From positions 5,084,001 to 5,148,000 of the forward strand of contig CAUWAG010000003.1 of NCBI GenBank assembly GCA_963556695.1: a stretch of 64,000 nt of DNA, written 5' to 3'. Below, piece after piece: positions 11,844 to 23,450 of the stretch. Every line of letters starts with the position of its first letter. Position 1 is the stretch's first letter. The translations under genes were made by a program, and so were the position numbers. The stretch is from Anthostomella pinea (lineage: Eukaryota; Ascomycota; Sordariomycetes; Xylariales; Xylariaceae). Below the pieces are notes generated by a model. That model was not told the DNA's origin. It was given only the letters and a program-made list of their open reading frames with translations, and made no database searches.

Positions 11844-13700
11844 TCATGATCGAACCAGTCTCTTGAACGGGTGAGCCTTCGTGTTGAACACCCATTCATC
11901 CAGACTTATGAAATCGGATTCACTAAACATCAGATAGAAGTATCTGGACCACCAAAGTTAGCAGCAGTCGCGTAGATAGATAGGCAGAGGTCCATGGGTT
12001 TTTTCAACTTACTTCAGTGTCTCCCCCATCCAGTGGCTCTCCATGGCATCCAACTTGGGAGCTCTGTCGCTGACCGTCACATCGCCAACACCCCCATTGG
12101 CCAACTTCGTCTCCGTGTGCTTCTGGATCGTCTGGAACATCTTCCACGCCGTGTCGAGGAGATCCTTGTTGCCCGTGGCGCGATACAGCACGAAGATGCT
12201 CTCGATGGCCTCGGACCGCAAATGGTATTTCACCTCTGATATCTCGGTGAACCCTTTCGGCAGGCTGTACTTGGCGATCCGTGCGTCTGCCTTCTCCATG
12301 TCCCTCACGTTTTCCTCGTTGGCCTGCTGCAATACCTCCTCCTTCCACACGGACGCATCCCAATCGCACTTCTCCCCCGCCTTGCAGGGAACCATGTAGA
12401 ACGTCTCGGGCATGATGCCGAGCGGCATCGCCGTGTATGTCCAGATGCAGCCATCCACTAGCTTCTTGGCCACAGTCAGGTGCTCGGGCTTGTCGAAGAG
12501 CCTGCCGCCGACCGCCAGCATGCCTCCCACGAAGCAGACCAGGTGCTGTCCGTGCGCCTCGAGCTCGTAGCTCGTCTGTCCCCATGCGTCGTTCGCGTGT
12601 ACGCTCCCCGATATCAATATATCGGGTGAATACGGCAGCAATGGTCTGAAGAAGTTGACGCTGAGGGCTGTCTCCATCGCGGTCTCATACATGGACTGGT
12701 ATTCAGGTATGAGTCCGCCGACGAGCGCATGCATTTTGGGCAGGTACTCGTATGTACTGTCGGACATTGCCCCAAGAGTGAACGTGTTGTCCCTATTGAA
12801 CTCCTTGTTCCCGGGAGATACCGTGATAGGCCACATGCCGGGGAGTAACGTGGTGTTCTGCTGCTCTTGCAGGACCTCTCTGATCCTCTCGGCAGCATCG
12901 TACCATCGCGGATCTCCGGTGACCAAGGACAATCGCGTGAACTCCATGCAATAGGAACCAACTTCTGCTATGAGAGCGTTATCGGAAGCTTCCTGCTTCT
13001 CACCCCTTTGCGCCGCCCCGAAATCCCAGCGAGTGATGGGCATGCGGTTCGGCGTGTCAAATGCGGCGTATATCATGTCGCCTGCTTCTCTTGCTTTGCG
13101 CAATAGTCGCTGGTCGCCGCTCAGATCATACGCCGACAGGAAACCTCCCAGATACCGGACGGTAGTCTCGAAGGTGTTCACCGTTTTGAGCGAGCTCTTC
13201 TCGAAGTCAATCTTGGCCGCAGCAGCGACGGCCTCTTCGAATTCGTCGTGCATGCCCATGATATGCAAAGTGTCCAGGCTATCGACCAATGTGGCGCCCC
13301 AGCCGGCAGAGGTGTCTCTCGCCTTGCCACTGAGGGGAGCCAGCTCATCCCTCATGAAGGCCTTGTTCTTGTACGAGCTCCAGCAACGGCTGAAGGCATT
13401 TTTAACCGTCTGCTGCCTTTCCAGGCGGGTGGTCCGCTCCTGTTTGCCCTCTGGTGGAAAAGTAGTCTGTATGTTGGGCAATTTCAACGGTACGCCCGTG
13501 GGAAACTGCTTGATCTCCTCAATGGGGAAATGCGTGATCCGCTTCCTCCAGAAGTACTTGTCATCTTTGATGACGTTGGCATCAAACTTATTAGAGATTG
13601 CCGACTTGAGCCAGTCGCCGTCGCCAGCGGGCCAGGTATAGAAGACGAACAGAAGGACAAGAACTATGCTAGCGGGCAGCAAGAAGCGTCGACGAACCAT
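11844..13700 (-). CDS. Class I alpha-1,2-mannosidase (GH47), membrane-anchored
   Basis: Exons are 12013-13700 and 11844-11943, giving 595 residues. The intron starts GTAAGT and ends CCAG and joins ETLK to YFYLMFSESDF in frame. The start is the ATG at 13700; the frame extends three codons upstream but has no earlier ATG. A short cytoplasmic tail (VRRR) precedes a hydrophobic anchor at about residues 5-20, making a type II ER or Golgi protein. GH47 hallmarks seen include SAGWGATLVDSLDTLHIMG, TVNTFETTVRYLGGFLSAYD, an acidic EVGSYCMEF block, GQHLVCFVGGM with the DGCIWTY partner cysteine, a LRSEAIES block, and a C-terminal FNTKAHPF whose Thr normally binds the catalytic calcium. The family trims mannose residues from N-glycans. 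It is divergently arranged with the gene at 14186. Confidence 0.92.
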
Positions 13701-14185
13701 GATGACCAAATCATGCAGCTTCTCCCTCGAGATGCAGCCCTCCTCTTTCTCCCGGCGACAAGGCTAGCGGAGCATGTGTACAGTTTAGATGATTGAAGCA
13801 AAAGGGTATGTATATGCAGATGAAAATGAAAATGTAGATGTAGATTGGAGATTGATGAATGTTTCTGGCCTACCCCTGATGGATCTGATGGATCATGGGG
13901 CGGGCGAGGCTCTTGCGGTGGCGCATCGACGTGATTGGCCGGGTATCCGCGTTTCACATGTGGGTGTGGGGACCCGGGAGATATTTAAGTTAGTGTCCAG
14001 GGCTTGCATTCTGCCAGTCTGCTCGTCGCGAAATGAGCTCATCCACCGGCTTGAACCCAGTCAGTAGAGTCTACAGTAGAGTCTACCTATCTTACCGTAC
14101 CAGTAAAGGAGATGGCTTTCTGCTTTCTTCTTGGCTGCCTTTCACCAAAGTTTGCGCGACCGTGACAGTTCACTAGCCAAATCAT
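13701..14185. promoter_or_regulatory. Divergent promoter region
   Basis: This 485-bp region lies between two divergently transcribed genes, the GH47 mannosidase and the unknown gene at 14186, so it must contain both promoters. I see no distinctive motif. Confidence 0.35.
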
Positions 14186-15117
14186 ATGCAAGAATCCAGT
14201 AGACATGAGGCCAATGCCACTCCGTTGAAGCGATTGAAACAACAACACAACGGTGGTGCGCATCGCCGCGGCCAAAAAAGAAAGCTGAGGACAATCCAAC
14301 GTCTTCGATTCGTTATGTCATTGTCAGACAACGCCATCCGCCGGGACGGCTTCAGATCGGCATATGGCCGCTTCTACGCCGATCCCTGGGGAGTCGAAAT
14401 TGTCCAAGCTGGATATCTACGCAGCATGTTTCTGCCTACAATGACGCCCGGGGCAAAGGACTGCCTGAGAGAGAATGCCGACTTTATACGTGGCCGGCTA
14501 AAGCATTACGATGTTGATTACGACGAAGACAAGTTCTGGGGCAGCGGAACTGCACTCTTCAAGAAGTTGCTGGCGGCAGGCAAGGTGACAACCCGTCGCA
14601 TGGCTTCCCGCGTACAAATGACTGGCTGACGAGATACAAGTGCGACAAAGTCCCTGATCATATTAGTCGTCTGCGTGAGCAAATGCATATGGAATGGCTG
14701 GACCAGCTCACCCCTGACGAGATGGCCAACTACCCCGAGTGGATCATGCAAAGGTATTTCCTGGATGCCTCCGGGAAGCCGGATACGACAAAGACAAAGT
14801 CGCCTGTTGGTTTCCCTCTGCCGCGTCATAGCCAGTACCGTGCTAGTCAGGTGCTTGAAGCTGCCACCAAGGTGTATGGTCTGCGTCACAGCACTGGGTT
14901 TGGGGACACTCAGACCATTTACCTGGGCTGGGACCAAGCTGCTGTAGATAAAGCGGCCAAAGGTCATGCGGCCAAAGAGGCACGGTCCCGGAAAGCCAAG
15001 GAAACCGAGCGAGAGGAAGAACGGGCGTCAGCGCACGCCGAGTATCTCGCCGAGGCCAAACGGAGCAAGGGAGCCAAGGAATCCTCTCCTGTGGGAGGCT
15101 ATATCGTCAGGAATTGA
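14186..15117 (+). CDS. Hypothetical protein, C-terminus at a transposon junction
   Basis: The best model uses exons 14186-14584 and 14641-15117, giving 291 residues. The 56-nt intron begins GTGACA, has CTGAC near its 3' end and finishes ACAAG, and both junctions are phase 0. The alternative is a frameshift near 14584, because the downstream frame stays open through the putative intron. The product has a basic N-terminus, a globular middle with many Trp, Tyr and Asp residues, and a Lys/Glu/Ala-rich, probably helical C-terminus. I recognise no domain. A second possible start is the ATG at 14315. The stop codon lies at the edge of the gypsy element that follows, so the native C-terminus may be lost. 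Confidence 0.55.
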
Positions 15118-16228
15118 TATTGTCGGCTCAGGCGTTCCTTCGTCTTGAAGATGCCTTGGTGTCCGTGAGTCGGGTGTTCATGGAATTGTCGTACAAATTC
15201 CTTCCTGTGTTGCTCCGGAATCTCGATCTTTCCGTTTGTGGTTGTTGCGTCCTTAAACGTGGCTGTCCGCTCGTCTTGGATCTCGATGTGGTGTGTTGCA
15301 TTGACTGTGAGGTTTCCGTGTTCATCCTCCTTTAGCAGTGCCCGTACTTCCTTTGGTACCTTCTGATCGTGGTTGCTTCGTCTACTAAGGATGTCTGCCC
15401 TTGTATTCTCTGTTCCTTTGATATAGATGATCTAGAAGTTGAACTCTGATAGGAACTCTGCCCATCGTGTTTGCCGTTTGTTTAACTCCTTGGTTATTAT
15501 AAAGTGTGTCAGGTTCTTATGACCTGAATAGACCTTTACTGGCCTCTCTGTATCACTAAGGTATGGTTTCTATTCCTTGAATGCTTTAATAACTGCCATT
15601 AGTTCCTTGTCGTGGATCTGGTAGTTCAACTCTGGCCCATGTAGCTTCTTTAAAAAGAATGCTACGGGGTGTAGCTTGCCATTCTCGTCGCGTTGGCTAA
15701 GCTGTCCTTTAAGTGCGTAGTCAGATGTGTCTATTTCGACTTCAAAGTCCTTCTCAGGGTCTGGTAGTCTTGTGACTGGGTCACTGAGGATAAGTTCTTA
15801 AATGGTATCAAAAGCCTGTTGTTTTTTGGCTGTCCATTCGAATTTCTGTCATTCTTTGTCAGGTCCGTTAGGGGCTCGGCGTGTTTCCCAAAGTTCGTGA
15901 TGAGAGGTCGAACATAATTCGTAAAACCTACGAATGCTCGTACGTCTACGACACTGTTTGGTACTGGCCAGTCCCTGACTGCTGAAATCTTTGACTCTTG
16001 GATCCGCACTTCTCCTGGGGTGATGGTGAATCCTAGGAAATCAACTCGTTGCGTATGGAAGTCGCTTTTCTTGGTGTTGATTAGTAACTTGGCGGCTTGG
16101 AGGGCTGCTAGTACTAGATTTACGTGCTTCCAATGTTCGTCTATTGTCCGTGAGTAGATCAGGATATCGCCCAGGTATACTATCACAAATTTGTCGACAA
16201 ATTCGCGTAGAACGTGTGTGATCATGGT

Positions 16229-16242
16229 CTGAAAACTTGCTG
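16229..16242. repeat. Target-site duplication of the LINE, left copy
   Basis: CTGAAAACTTGCTG is found here and, identically, at 18545-18558. The two copies bracket the LINE exactly, and removing one copy plus the insert makes the gypsy reverse transcriptase frame continuous (ASFQ to TMITH). Confidence 0.93.
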
Positions 16243-18544
16243 TTTTGTTTGTTTTGTTTTGTTTGTTTTGTATTTAACGTGGGGGTAGCTCCTCAGTAGT
16301 GCAAACCACGCCTCCCAGAGCCTCTGCATCGCAGGGTTGTGGAGGTCTCAAGATAATAAGTACAGTCAGTCCCGCTCACGGGCCCATCCCCGTTGTTGCG
16401 GTGGTATGACCTTGGGGTCATCCATCTGGTCCTTTAAGGAAGGCTATCTATCGGGGGCAGATTGTTGAAAAGAACTTGCTCTTCTCCACGAATTTTGCCC
16501 ATTCTGTGCTCCTCTCCCCTAAGTATTGTAAACAAGCTGTCCTAGGCGAATGCCTAGGCAGTAGCCGATTTTTCCCCAGCCTCTTACAAAAGAAAATGTG
16601 TTGTGGTGTTTTTTTTTTCACCACAGCTGCAGTGATCATTTAAGTCTGTGTGCCCAAAGCGTTCATGGTATCTGGCAAAGTCGCCATGTCCAGATCTGGC
16701 CGCTAGAAGTCTGTGTAAAGTACTCCTCTTAAAAGATATAAGGTCTCTTTCAGTTACTGCATGTGAGTATACTTCTTGATACCTAGATTCTGATTGGTCT
16801 TTCCACCATTGGTTGAACTCTTTCTTGCCCTGTTTTTTGAGATCTCTCTTGACCCAAGAGATTGTAGGAAGATTTATTGTGTCTGTTTCTAGCATGGCAC
16901 CCTCTTTTGCTAGTGTGTCGGCAGCTTCGTTGCCATCAATATCTCTGTGTCCAGGAATCCATTTGACGGTCACTCCAGGAGTGTGTGTTGTGGCAAGTTC
17001 TTGAAATCGTAGAAAAATGTTTTGTGATGTCTCGGGTGGAGTCCCATTGAGCCCATCTACCACTGACGTGTTGTCCAGGCAGACATATAGCTATTTTCCG
17101 TGTCCAATTGCCCTGGCTGCTGCAAGACCTTGGAGAGCACCATGGACTTCAGCATCTACTACTTCTGCTTGTAGAAGTCTGCCTCTTCCCCAGTATACTT
17201 CTTGTGTAGTGCCGCCTTTCCTGATGGTATAACCCCATCCAGTGCGGATTGTGCCTTGGTCATCCAACTATGATCCATCTGAGTAGATGACAAGGTCAGT
17301 GTTCACGTTTCTCTCTTGTAACCATTGCTTGAAGAGCTCTGTTTCTTTGTCTTTGTCTTTGCGGATTGGGCGCTTCTTCCATGATGGCCTGGTAAGTATT
17401 GGTCTCTGGAAGTCAGGGACTAGCTGGAAGCTCCTTTGTAGCCTTGTTGGATCCTTGCGAGCTTGTATTTGGAGCCTGCCAACCAGAGGGTGTCTCTGAT
17501 CTATTCGTCCTAGTCGGAGGCCGTGACGTCGTCTTATTGACTCTGCAAGAACTCCTGCTGGAGGAATCTGCGATTCAAAGTGTAAGATATGTCCAGGGTG
17601 TGTTTTCCAGACTGGCAAGATAGCCCTGATCGCCGTTCGTAGTACGGCATCTATTGTTCCAAGAAGCCCCTTAATGCGACATGCTGATGTCTCACCTAAG
17701 CTCCCAGCTTTCTCGATTCCTGGGTACCAGGCCTCCAGGCCATGTGTGAGAATAGGAATAACACAAGCTTTCACAGCCCTCTTGGTTGACTTTACTGGAA
17801 GTCCTTTGACTGTGTTGCATAGTCCTCGAAGGTGATTTGCTACCCTACTAGCTTTCTTGGCCCAGTGAGAAACATGGTCTTTAAAGTTTAGTTTCCTATC
17901 CAGAAGGACACCTAGCCATCGCATGGAATGCTTAGCTATTTTGTTCATTGTTCCGTGGCAAACTGAGGGATTGTCTGAGTTCTTTTTCCGTGAGAAGTGC
18001 ATGATCTCGGTTTTGTCGGGATCAAATTCAATAGCATTATTATGTCCCCATTGATTGAGTAAATAAAGGTTTTTAGAAGCCTCTGTAGCTGTTTCTTTAA
18101 GGTTTTTTCCAATGCAGAGTGTTGCTAGGTTATCTGCATATCCAAAGCGTCTTCTTTTCATGCCAAGTCGGGCACAGATTGGCTCTGTATACAGCATGTA
18201 GAGGATTGGAGAGACTGGTGAGCCTTGTGGGAGCCCACAAGTGAGAGCTTTTATATCGGTCACAGTACCTTCAAACCGAACTCTTGCGGACCGCTCGGAC
18301 ATGAACGACTGGACCCATCTTATGAGAAAGCCTGGCCAGCCCTGTTCTCTCATGCGAACCACCAGCCGTCCCATTAGGGCAGCATCAAAGGCCCCTTTCA
18401 CATCTGATGTGACTACCGTTGCAACGAGGCCTTGGTCAAGGGCCTGCTCAATATCGTGTATGAGTGCAGCTACCAGGTCAGTGGCAGAGCGCTTTGGTAG
18501 AGCTCCAAAATGTTGTGGGGCTAGAATTCCAAGTTTGACAACAA
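16243..18544 (-). mobile_element. 5'-truncated Tad1-like LINE inserted in gypsy RT
   Basis: This 2302-bp insert carries the C-terminal two-thirds of a non-LTR reverse transcriptase (SDVKGAFDAAL, CGLPQGSPVSPILY, FGYADN), then an RNase H domain (YSDGS, WIPGHRDIDGNEAADTLAKEGA) and a Cys/His motif, a layout typical of the Tad1/I group of fungal LINEs. The 3' end has a tail of CAAAA/CAAA units, seen on the plus strand at 16242-16270. It is 5' truncated within the RT, as is common after incomplete reverse transcription. The catalytic YADD reads YADN and at least two stops fall in the RNase H region, so it is dead. Confidence 0.9.
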
Positions 18545-18558
18545 CTGAAAACTTGCTG
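18545..18558. repeat. Target-site duplication of the LINE, right copy
   Basis: This is the second exact copy of CTGAAAACTTGCTG, at the truncated 5' end of the LINE. Confidence 0.93.
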
Positions 18559-20671
18559 GTGCATTGGTTAGCCCGAATGGCATAACCAAGTATTCATAGT
18601 GACCGTAGCATGTTCTGAATGCTGTCTTCCACTCTTCTCCTTTGACGATTCGGATGAGGTTGTAGGCGTCAGGTAGGTCCAGTGCTGTGAACCATCTGAG
18701 CTTCTGTAGTCGATCCCGTAATTCTCGTATCAGTGGTAGGGGGTATCAATTTTTCGTTGTGATGCTGTTCAGCTGTCGGTAGTCAACGCATAGCCGTAAC
18801 TTCCCGTTCTTCTTGGGAACGAATAGTATTAGGTATCCAGCTGGTGATGTTGATGGTCTGATGTAATCTCTTGCCAGGTTCTTGTCAATGTACTCTTGCA
18901 GTTCCTTCCGCTGCGTGTCGTTGAGTCCGTATATCAGGAAGAACCTCGGATGCTGTCCTTCCTGTATCGGTATGCTGTGATCCTATCTGCTGTGCTCTGG
19001 TAAACCTGTTTCTGTGTCGTGTTTTCCGCTAAACAGGGCGCCGTACTGCTGGTACTCCTCTGGTACTCGAGCCTTGTGTATCGGCTTGGACTCCTTGGTC
19101 ACCACAAAGATCCTAAGTGTCTTTTCAGGCTTGCTTGCGGGCTTCTCTAAGCGCTGCGCAGAGGCTAAGTCTCTTCCTGGTGTATCCCACTGGAGATGAC
19201 CAGTTCTCCAATTGACTCTGGGATTGCTCACCCGCAACCAGGGTATCCCCAAAATAATCTCCTTTTCTGAGATGTCCGCGATGTCGAGCGTAAGTTCCTC
19301 AGCGTGTCCTTGGATTTTGAGTGAGAGTGCTGCAGTTTCTCTCTCAATGTTTTCTTGTTCGTACGTTGCTAAACTTCTATTAACGGTCCTGAGTCGGTAT
19401 GGGGTGTCTTTCTATTTCCATGGTATTTGGAGCTTGTTGACGATTCGTGGTGAGATGTAGCTCCTTTGTGCTCCTGTATCAATCATCGCTCGGATCCTGT
19501 GTCCGCTGTATATGATTCCGATGTTGAGGTGTTCGTCTAGTCATGTATTGATTCCGTACAGGGACCTATCATTCAGGCCGAGCGGTTGTCCCGTTATTGC
19601 TGGCCTCTTCTATTTTTTGGATGGGCTTGTACTTGTTTTTGGCGAGTCTTAGGACTGACTGATGTGTTGTTATCCGGTAATTGTCAATTCTTGGGTCCTG
19701 GTGTCGATTGTCTGGTCCTCTTCTGGGGTTGATTATTTCCCCCTACTGGAAGTAGGACCCTTGTCTGCCTTCCTTAGTAGGCTTGTTTGACTTGTTTTTA
19801 TGCCTTGATTTTCCTTGTAGCATAGATAAGACATTCATCTTTAAGACACTGGTTCCACTCCTGGTCTTGCAGACATTCTCTGGGATATACCAGATCGGGT
19901 CATAAGATCGTGTAGGTTTCCCTATGCGTGGTAACGACTCTTTGAGTCTCATGTTCCAGATACGGTCTGATGATAAGTGTTGTCCAGTCCTCGTTGGGAA
20001 CCACTGATGGTGTAGTTTCTCCCCTAGGTGTAGTCCACAGTTGTTGAAGATACAGAAAATCTAGGACAACTCTTCATGTCCTAGTCCTTTTGGTATCAGA
20101 CGTGTGTCTTCCCTTTGTGTATTGACCTTTGATGGTTTGTTCATGTGGGTCTGGATAGAGTCGATCACTTCCTTGTCCTCTTCTATTCTTCGCTCTGGAA
20201 CTGCAATCCATCTGTTGGTCTGGAGTTCTTTTTTCTCCTGAAGTTTTTCGCTTTGCCCTTGTGCTGTCATCTGTTCGAACAGCTCAAGGTTCAGCTCTTG
20301 GAAATGCTGTGCGTCGAACTCCTGTGTGGTGGCACTGTCCGTGCTGGCCGTAGTGGTGACATGAACCTCTGGCCGTTACCTGCCTTGTGTCACGATTCGA
20401 ATATCGTCCTTAAATCGGCTGTAGTTGTCTGGGGCAAGGGGTTCAGGGTATTCTGGTCGTCCGCTGTCGTCGTAAGTCATAACGTCCCTGTCTGATTTTT
20501 TGTCCTCACTACCTGGCCACCCATGAGGGTGCAGTTCGCATATGACACAGGTGTAAGAATAGCATCCCTTATAAATTTCTTCCTGTGACTTGGCTGAATT
20601 AGGGTGTGCAGGGCACGGTTTCCCTTCCTAATTATGATAGCATTGCATTCCTTTTCTGGAATGCGAGGTTC

Positions 20672-21718
20672 TTAGGAAGCGCTGGCCCTGGCCATCATGC
20701 TGACCTCCCGCTCGTTGTTGTATCCCGAGCGTGTTGTGGCGGCAGTCTGCCGCTGGGGTTCTGGTACCTTTTGCCACTGGTTGTTGTTCTTTTGTGGAGA
20801 ACAGTACTCCCCTTTGTAGTGACCGTTCTTCCCATAGTTGTAACACTTGACGTCCTTCTTGTCGTGTTTGGTGGCGTCGAGGTCCATGGGTCCTGAATGG
20901 TATCTTGTTGCGGTACTGGGTACCTTGGGAATATAGCTTTGATTATTGTATCGTCGCTTTCTTATGTTTGGTTTGATAAAGGTTCTGACTCCTGAGCCTT
21001 ATTTCTCTGCCTGTCGCTCATAGAGTCTGTTATTAATTTTGATCATTTGTATAACGTAGTCATCTAGTTCGTCAGGTCGCTCGGTTTTGGACACTTTGTC
21101 CTTGATATCGTCTCTGAGTCCGGTATAGAACTGTGCCATGAGAGCATCTTCGTCGGTCCAGTCGGTTCGAAATGCGACCTGCTTGAATTCTACTGCGTAC
21201 TTAGATGCTGATCCTCGCTGTCGCAGTGTCATGAGTCGTCGTTCTGCTGACCTGGCTTCGTCAGGGTTTCTAAAGGTTGCCCTGAGTTTTCTTTCAAAAT
21301 GGCAGTAATTCTGGAAGACTCTGTTGGTATTGTCTTCTTGTTTGTCCTCATCTTTGTCAAGGTAATTCCTCATGGTTGGTTCGAATCATTCCAGGGCATC
21401 GCCCTTGAGGAATCCTGCCATGCAGAGCACCTTGTCTGGTTCTGTATTGATCTGGCGTATGTAGAACCTGAGGTAGGCCTTGGCCTGGGTAAGGAAGCCT
21501 TGGACGTTGCCATCCTTCCCATTGTAAGAAGCTGGAGGGGGTAACTTGTACCCACTGTTTCCTGTCACTGGGGCTGCCATGACTTGTGCTTCAAGTTGCT
21601 GGTTGCTGCTTTCAAGTTGCTGGATCCTGGTCTGGAGTTGTTGTACCATGCGGACCAGGTCCTGGGGCGACGTGGTCGGCCCACTTGTCGTGCTTCCTGC
21701 GGGGGTTTGAGGTGCCAT
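20672..21718 (-). pseudogene. gag pseudogene of the gypsy element
   Basis: The frame begins at the ATG at 21718. It encodes a Gln-rich coiled N-terminus (VQQLQTRIQQLESSNQQLE), then a retrotransposon-type capsid region with Trp, Phe and Tyr landmarks (KLRATFRNPDEARSAERRL, QFYTGLRDDIKDKV). It is broken by a TGA just after GDALE, where Trp is expected, and again further on. The zinc knuckle near 20840 reads CYNYGKNGHYKGEYC, so its second cysteine has become tyrosine. These are mostly C:G to T:A changes, as expected from RIP. Confidence 0.8.
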
Positions 21719-21778
21719 TGCCGAGTCGATATTTCTCAGCAGTCGTTATGAGTACTAACTGAACAAGAGTGATCAAAA

Positions 21779-22514
21779 TGTGACAAGTCGTCTAACCTAT
21801 AAGGCTAAAGGGTTCTATAGGGTTTATGTTCTGAGGTAAGTCAACACAAAGGACAATAGAGGCTTCTGTCAACTAGAAGACACTCAGATACTGGAGCTTG
21901 GTCTGATCCGGGGGATCACTGAATAGTCGAGTCGTCAGGAGATTTCTCCCACCTTAGGGTTGGCTAAGATGCTTAGGTTGATCACTGAGGTAGAGACTGT
22001 CTATCTGTCTAGCTAGGAAATATCCATCCTTATATATCCAATCTCTCCTTCACTGATTAGGTGGCTCACCCTGGATCACCGGTGATCCAAGGTGATCCTG
22101 TTCACTGGCTCACCATGGGGATCCAGTGATCCAAATTCTTAGTCACGTGACCCAGGTTCTGCTGGCCACGTGATCTGTGTACCGTTGCTCCGATTTCTCC
22201 ACTGGTCGGCACCCCACTCACTAGTCAACCTGTTTCCAATCGTCTCCTCTGGGCCTGTTGTCAGGCCGCACTGTCTGTTGGTTTGTAACATTAAAGTATA
22301 TATATTAAATAATGTCAGATGTTGGATCCCAGATATGGTGCCCTTAGGTGCAGTACCCACTAGGGGGCTGTCAAGGGAACAGTGGATCCACCCTGGCATG
22401 GTGCAGTATAGTATTTAGCTGTAGATTAGCCCTGCCAAGCATACTTGAGAATGACAACAACGTTTGCAGCGACTGCTCACACCCCCAAGGCTTGTGACCC
22501 TTCTAGAATCTCAC
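21779..22514 (-). repeat. LTR of the gypsy element (family A)
   Basis: The 736-bp repeat has termini TGTGA and TCACA, which are inverted copies of each other and fit the TG..CA rule. It abuts gag on its inner side and an AT-rich tract on its outer side. A second copy exists, split and in opposite orientation, at 39664-39866 plus 44371-45045, which confirms the boundaries. It contains several GTGATCC-type short repeats and two CACGTG palindromes near 22144 and 22167. I did not find a convincing tRNA primer-binding site next to it. Confidence 0.85.
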
Positions 22515-23141
22515 AAATAAATAATAATATACCGGGTAAAAGATAAATAAATACTTTGAGTAAAACAATTAAGTCGACAAAATAAACGCTTGAATTAACT
22601 GCTTTAATGAAGAATAACTACAAAAAATAATATAAATATAACTATCTAAATTTTCCCTTATTTTATATTAAACATTATAATATTAATGGAATAATCGTAA
22701 AAATACTTTACAATCATAACGTTAATATCCTTATATTCTAGCGGAAAAGCCTTATAATTATAGCAAGATAAAGCCTTAAGTCGTTATACCGGTTATGCCG
22801 GTCGCATTTTATTTTAATATGTAAATCGACGTAATATACTTAAATAAATTGTAATAAATACGGGAATAACACTGTTTAATTCGCTTTAATAAACTATATA
22901 TAACATTAATTACACGATAAATATATCCTTATAATAAATTTATATTTATTGTTATCGACGTGTAAGTATTAGCCGGATAAAAGGAAAATCCGACGAATGT
23001 CTTATTATTATAATAAAATAAGCGCTGTAAATATAATAGTTAAAATAGATAGCCGTAGCAAGTGGCTACAGGTATATTAGAAATTAATATGCACTTATAG
23101 ATTTTATTCAATATACACCTAGTAGGATTGATCTAATTAAA
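22515..23141. repeat. AT-rich, RIP-like tract
   Basis: The sequence is dominated by TA, AT and AA steps with no open frame and changes abruptly from the LTR on its left. Composition and position beside a transposon fit DNA heavily mutated by RIP; the original element is not recognisable. Confidence 0.75.
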
Positions 23142-23245
23142 GCTGCTTATTTTTGTATGCTTGTTCTACTATTTCTGACTATCTTACTGGTAATGTAAAA
23201 TCTTGCTAACATGCGCGTGTAAAGGCTTATGGGGGCTGAGTGTAC
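23142..23245 (+). repeat. Dispersed repeat, copy 1
   Basis: This 104-bp stretch aligns almost without gaps to 27686-27788 and 31585-31688. Shared landmarks include a GCTGCTT start, a TGCTT in the first quarter, CATG.GCGT and a CTTATG.GG or CTATGAGGG block near the end. It sits at the edge of the AT-rich tract. Confidence 0.7.
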
Positions 23246-23450
23246 CGGTAAGTGCTCTGTGGGCATGGTCGTGGGCAATACAGGTTGAACCAGGCTCGAC
23301 GAAAGCAAGCTCATAGCATTCGATTGGACCTACTCACACTTTATTCCCTACAACCGCCTCCGCATTCCTCGACATTGCCATACGGCGATAAGCCACCCGG
23401 AACATTCAGCCCTTCCACAATATCAGCCGATCTCATCTCCAGCACAGAAC

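Larger units (their letters stand above)
15112..19510 (-). pseudogene. pol pseudogene of the gypsy element, split by a LINE
   Basis: The protease core is visible near 19440-19500 (AMIDTGAQRSYIS). Reverse transcriptase begins around 18990 and includes [16 protein letters not shown], followed by a stop where Arg is expected. It continues to [11 protein letters not shown] at 18558 and resumes at 16235 after the LINE with the YLGDILIYS motif, where the normal YLDD aspartate is lost. An RNase H-like region and the first part of integrase follow down to about 15112. Multiple in-frame stops are present. Confidence 0.8.
15112..22514 (-). mobile_element. Decayed Ty3/gypsy LTR retrotransposon, 3'-truncated
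   Basis: The element reads right to left: an LTR (21779-22514), gag with a degenerate zinc knuckle, an aspartic protease core, reverse transcriptase, an RNase H region and the first part of integrase. The integrase zinc-binding motif starts (HEHPTHGHQGIFKT) but sequence similarity stops near 15112, so most of integrase and the far LTR are missing. The gag-pro-RT-RNaseH-integrase order marks it as Ty3/gypsy. Several in-frame stops interrupt it and the RT catalytic motif reads YLGD instead of YLDD, so it cannot be autonomous. A LINE fragment is inserted within the RT. Confidence 0.9.

Noticed and set aside
12004..12585. A 193-codon frame inside the GH47 gene in another frame
   Set aside because: It overlaps the conserved mannosidase exon and is Arg/Gly-biased.
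21740..21778. A primer-binding site next to the gypsy LTR
   Set aside because: The bases after the LTR do not begin TGG and I could not match them to a tRNA 3' end by eye.
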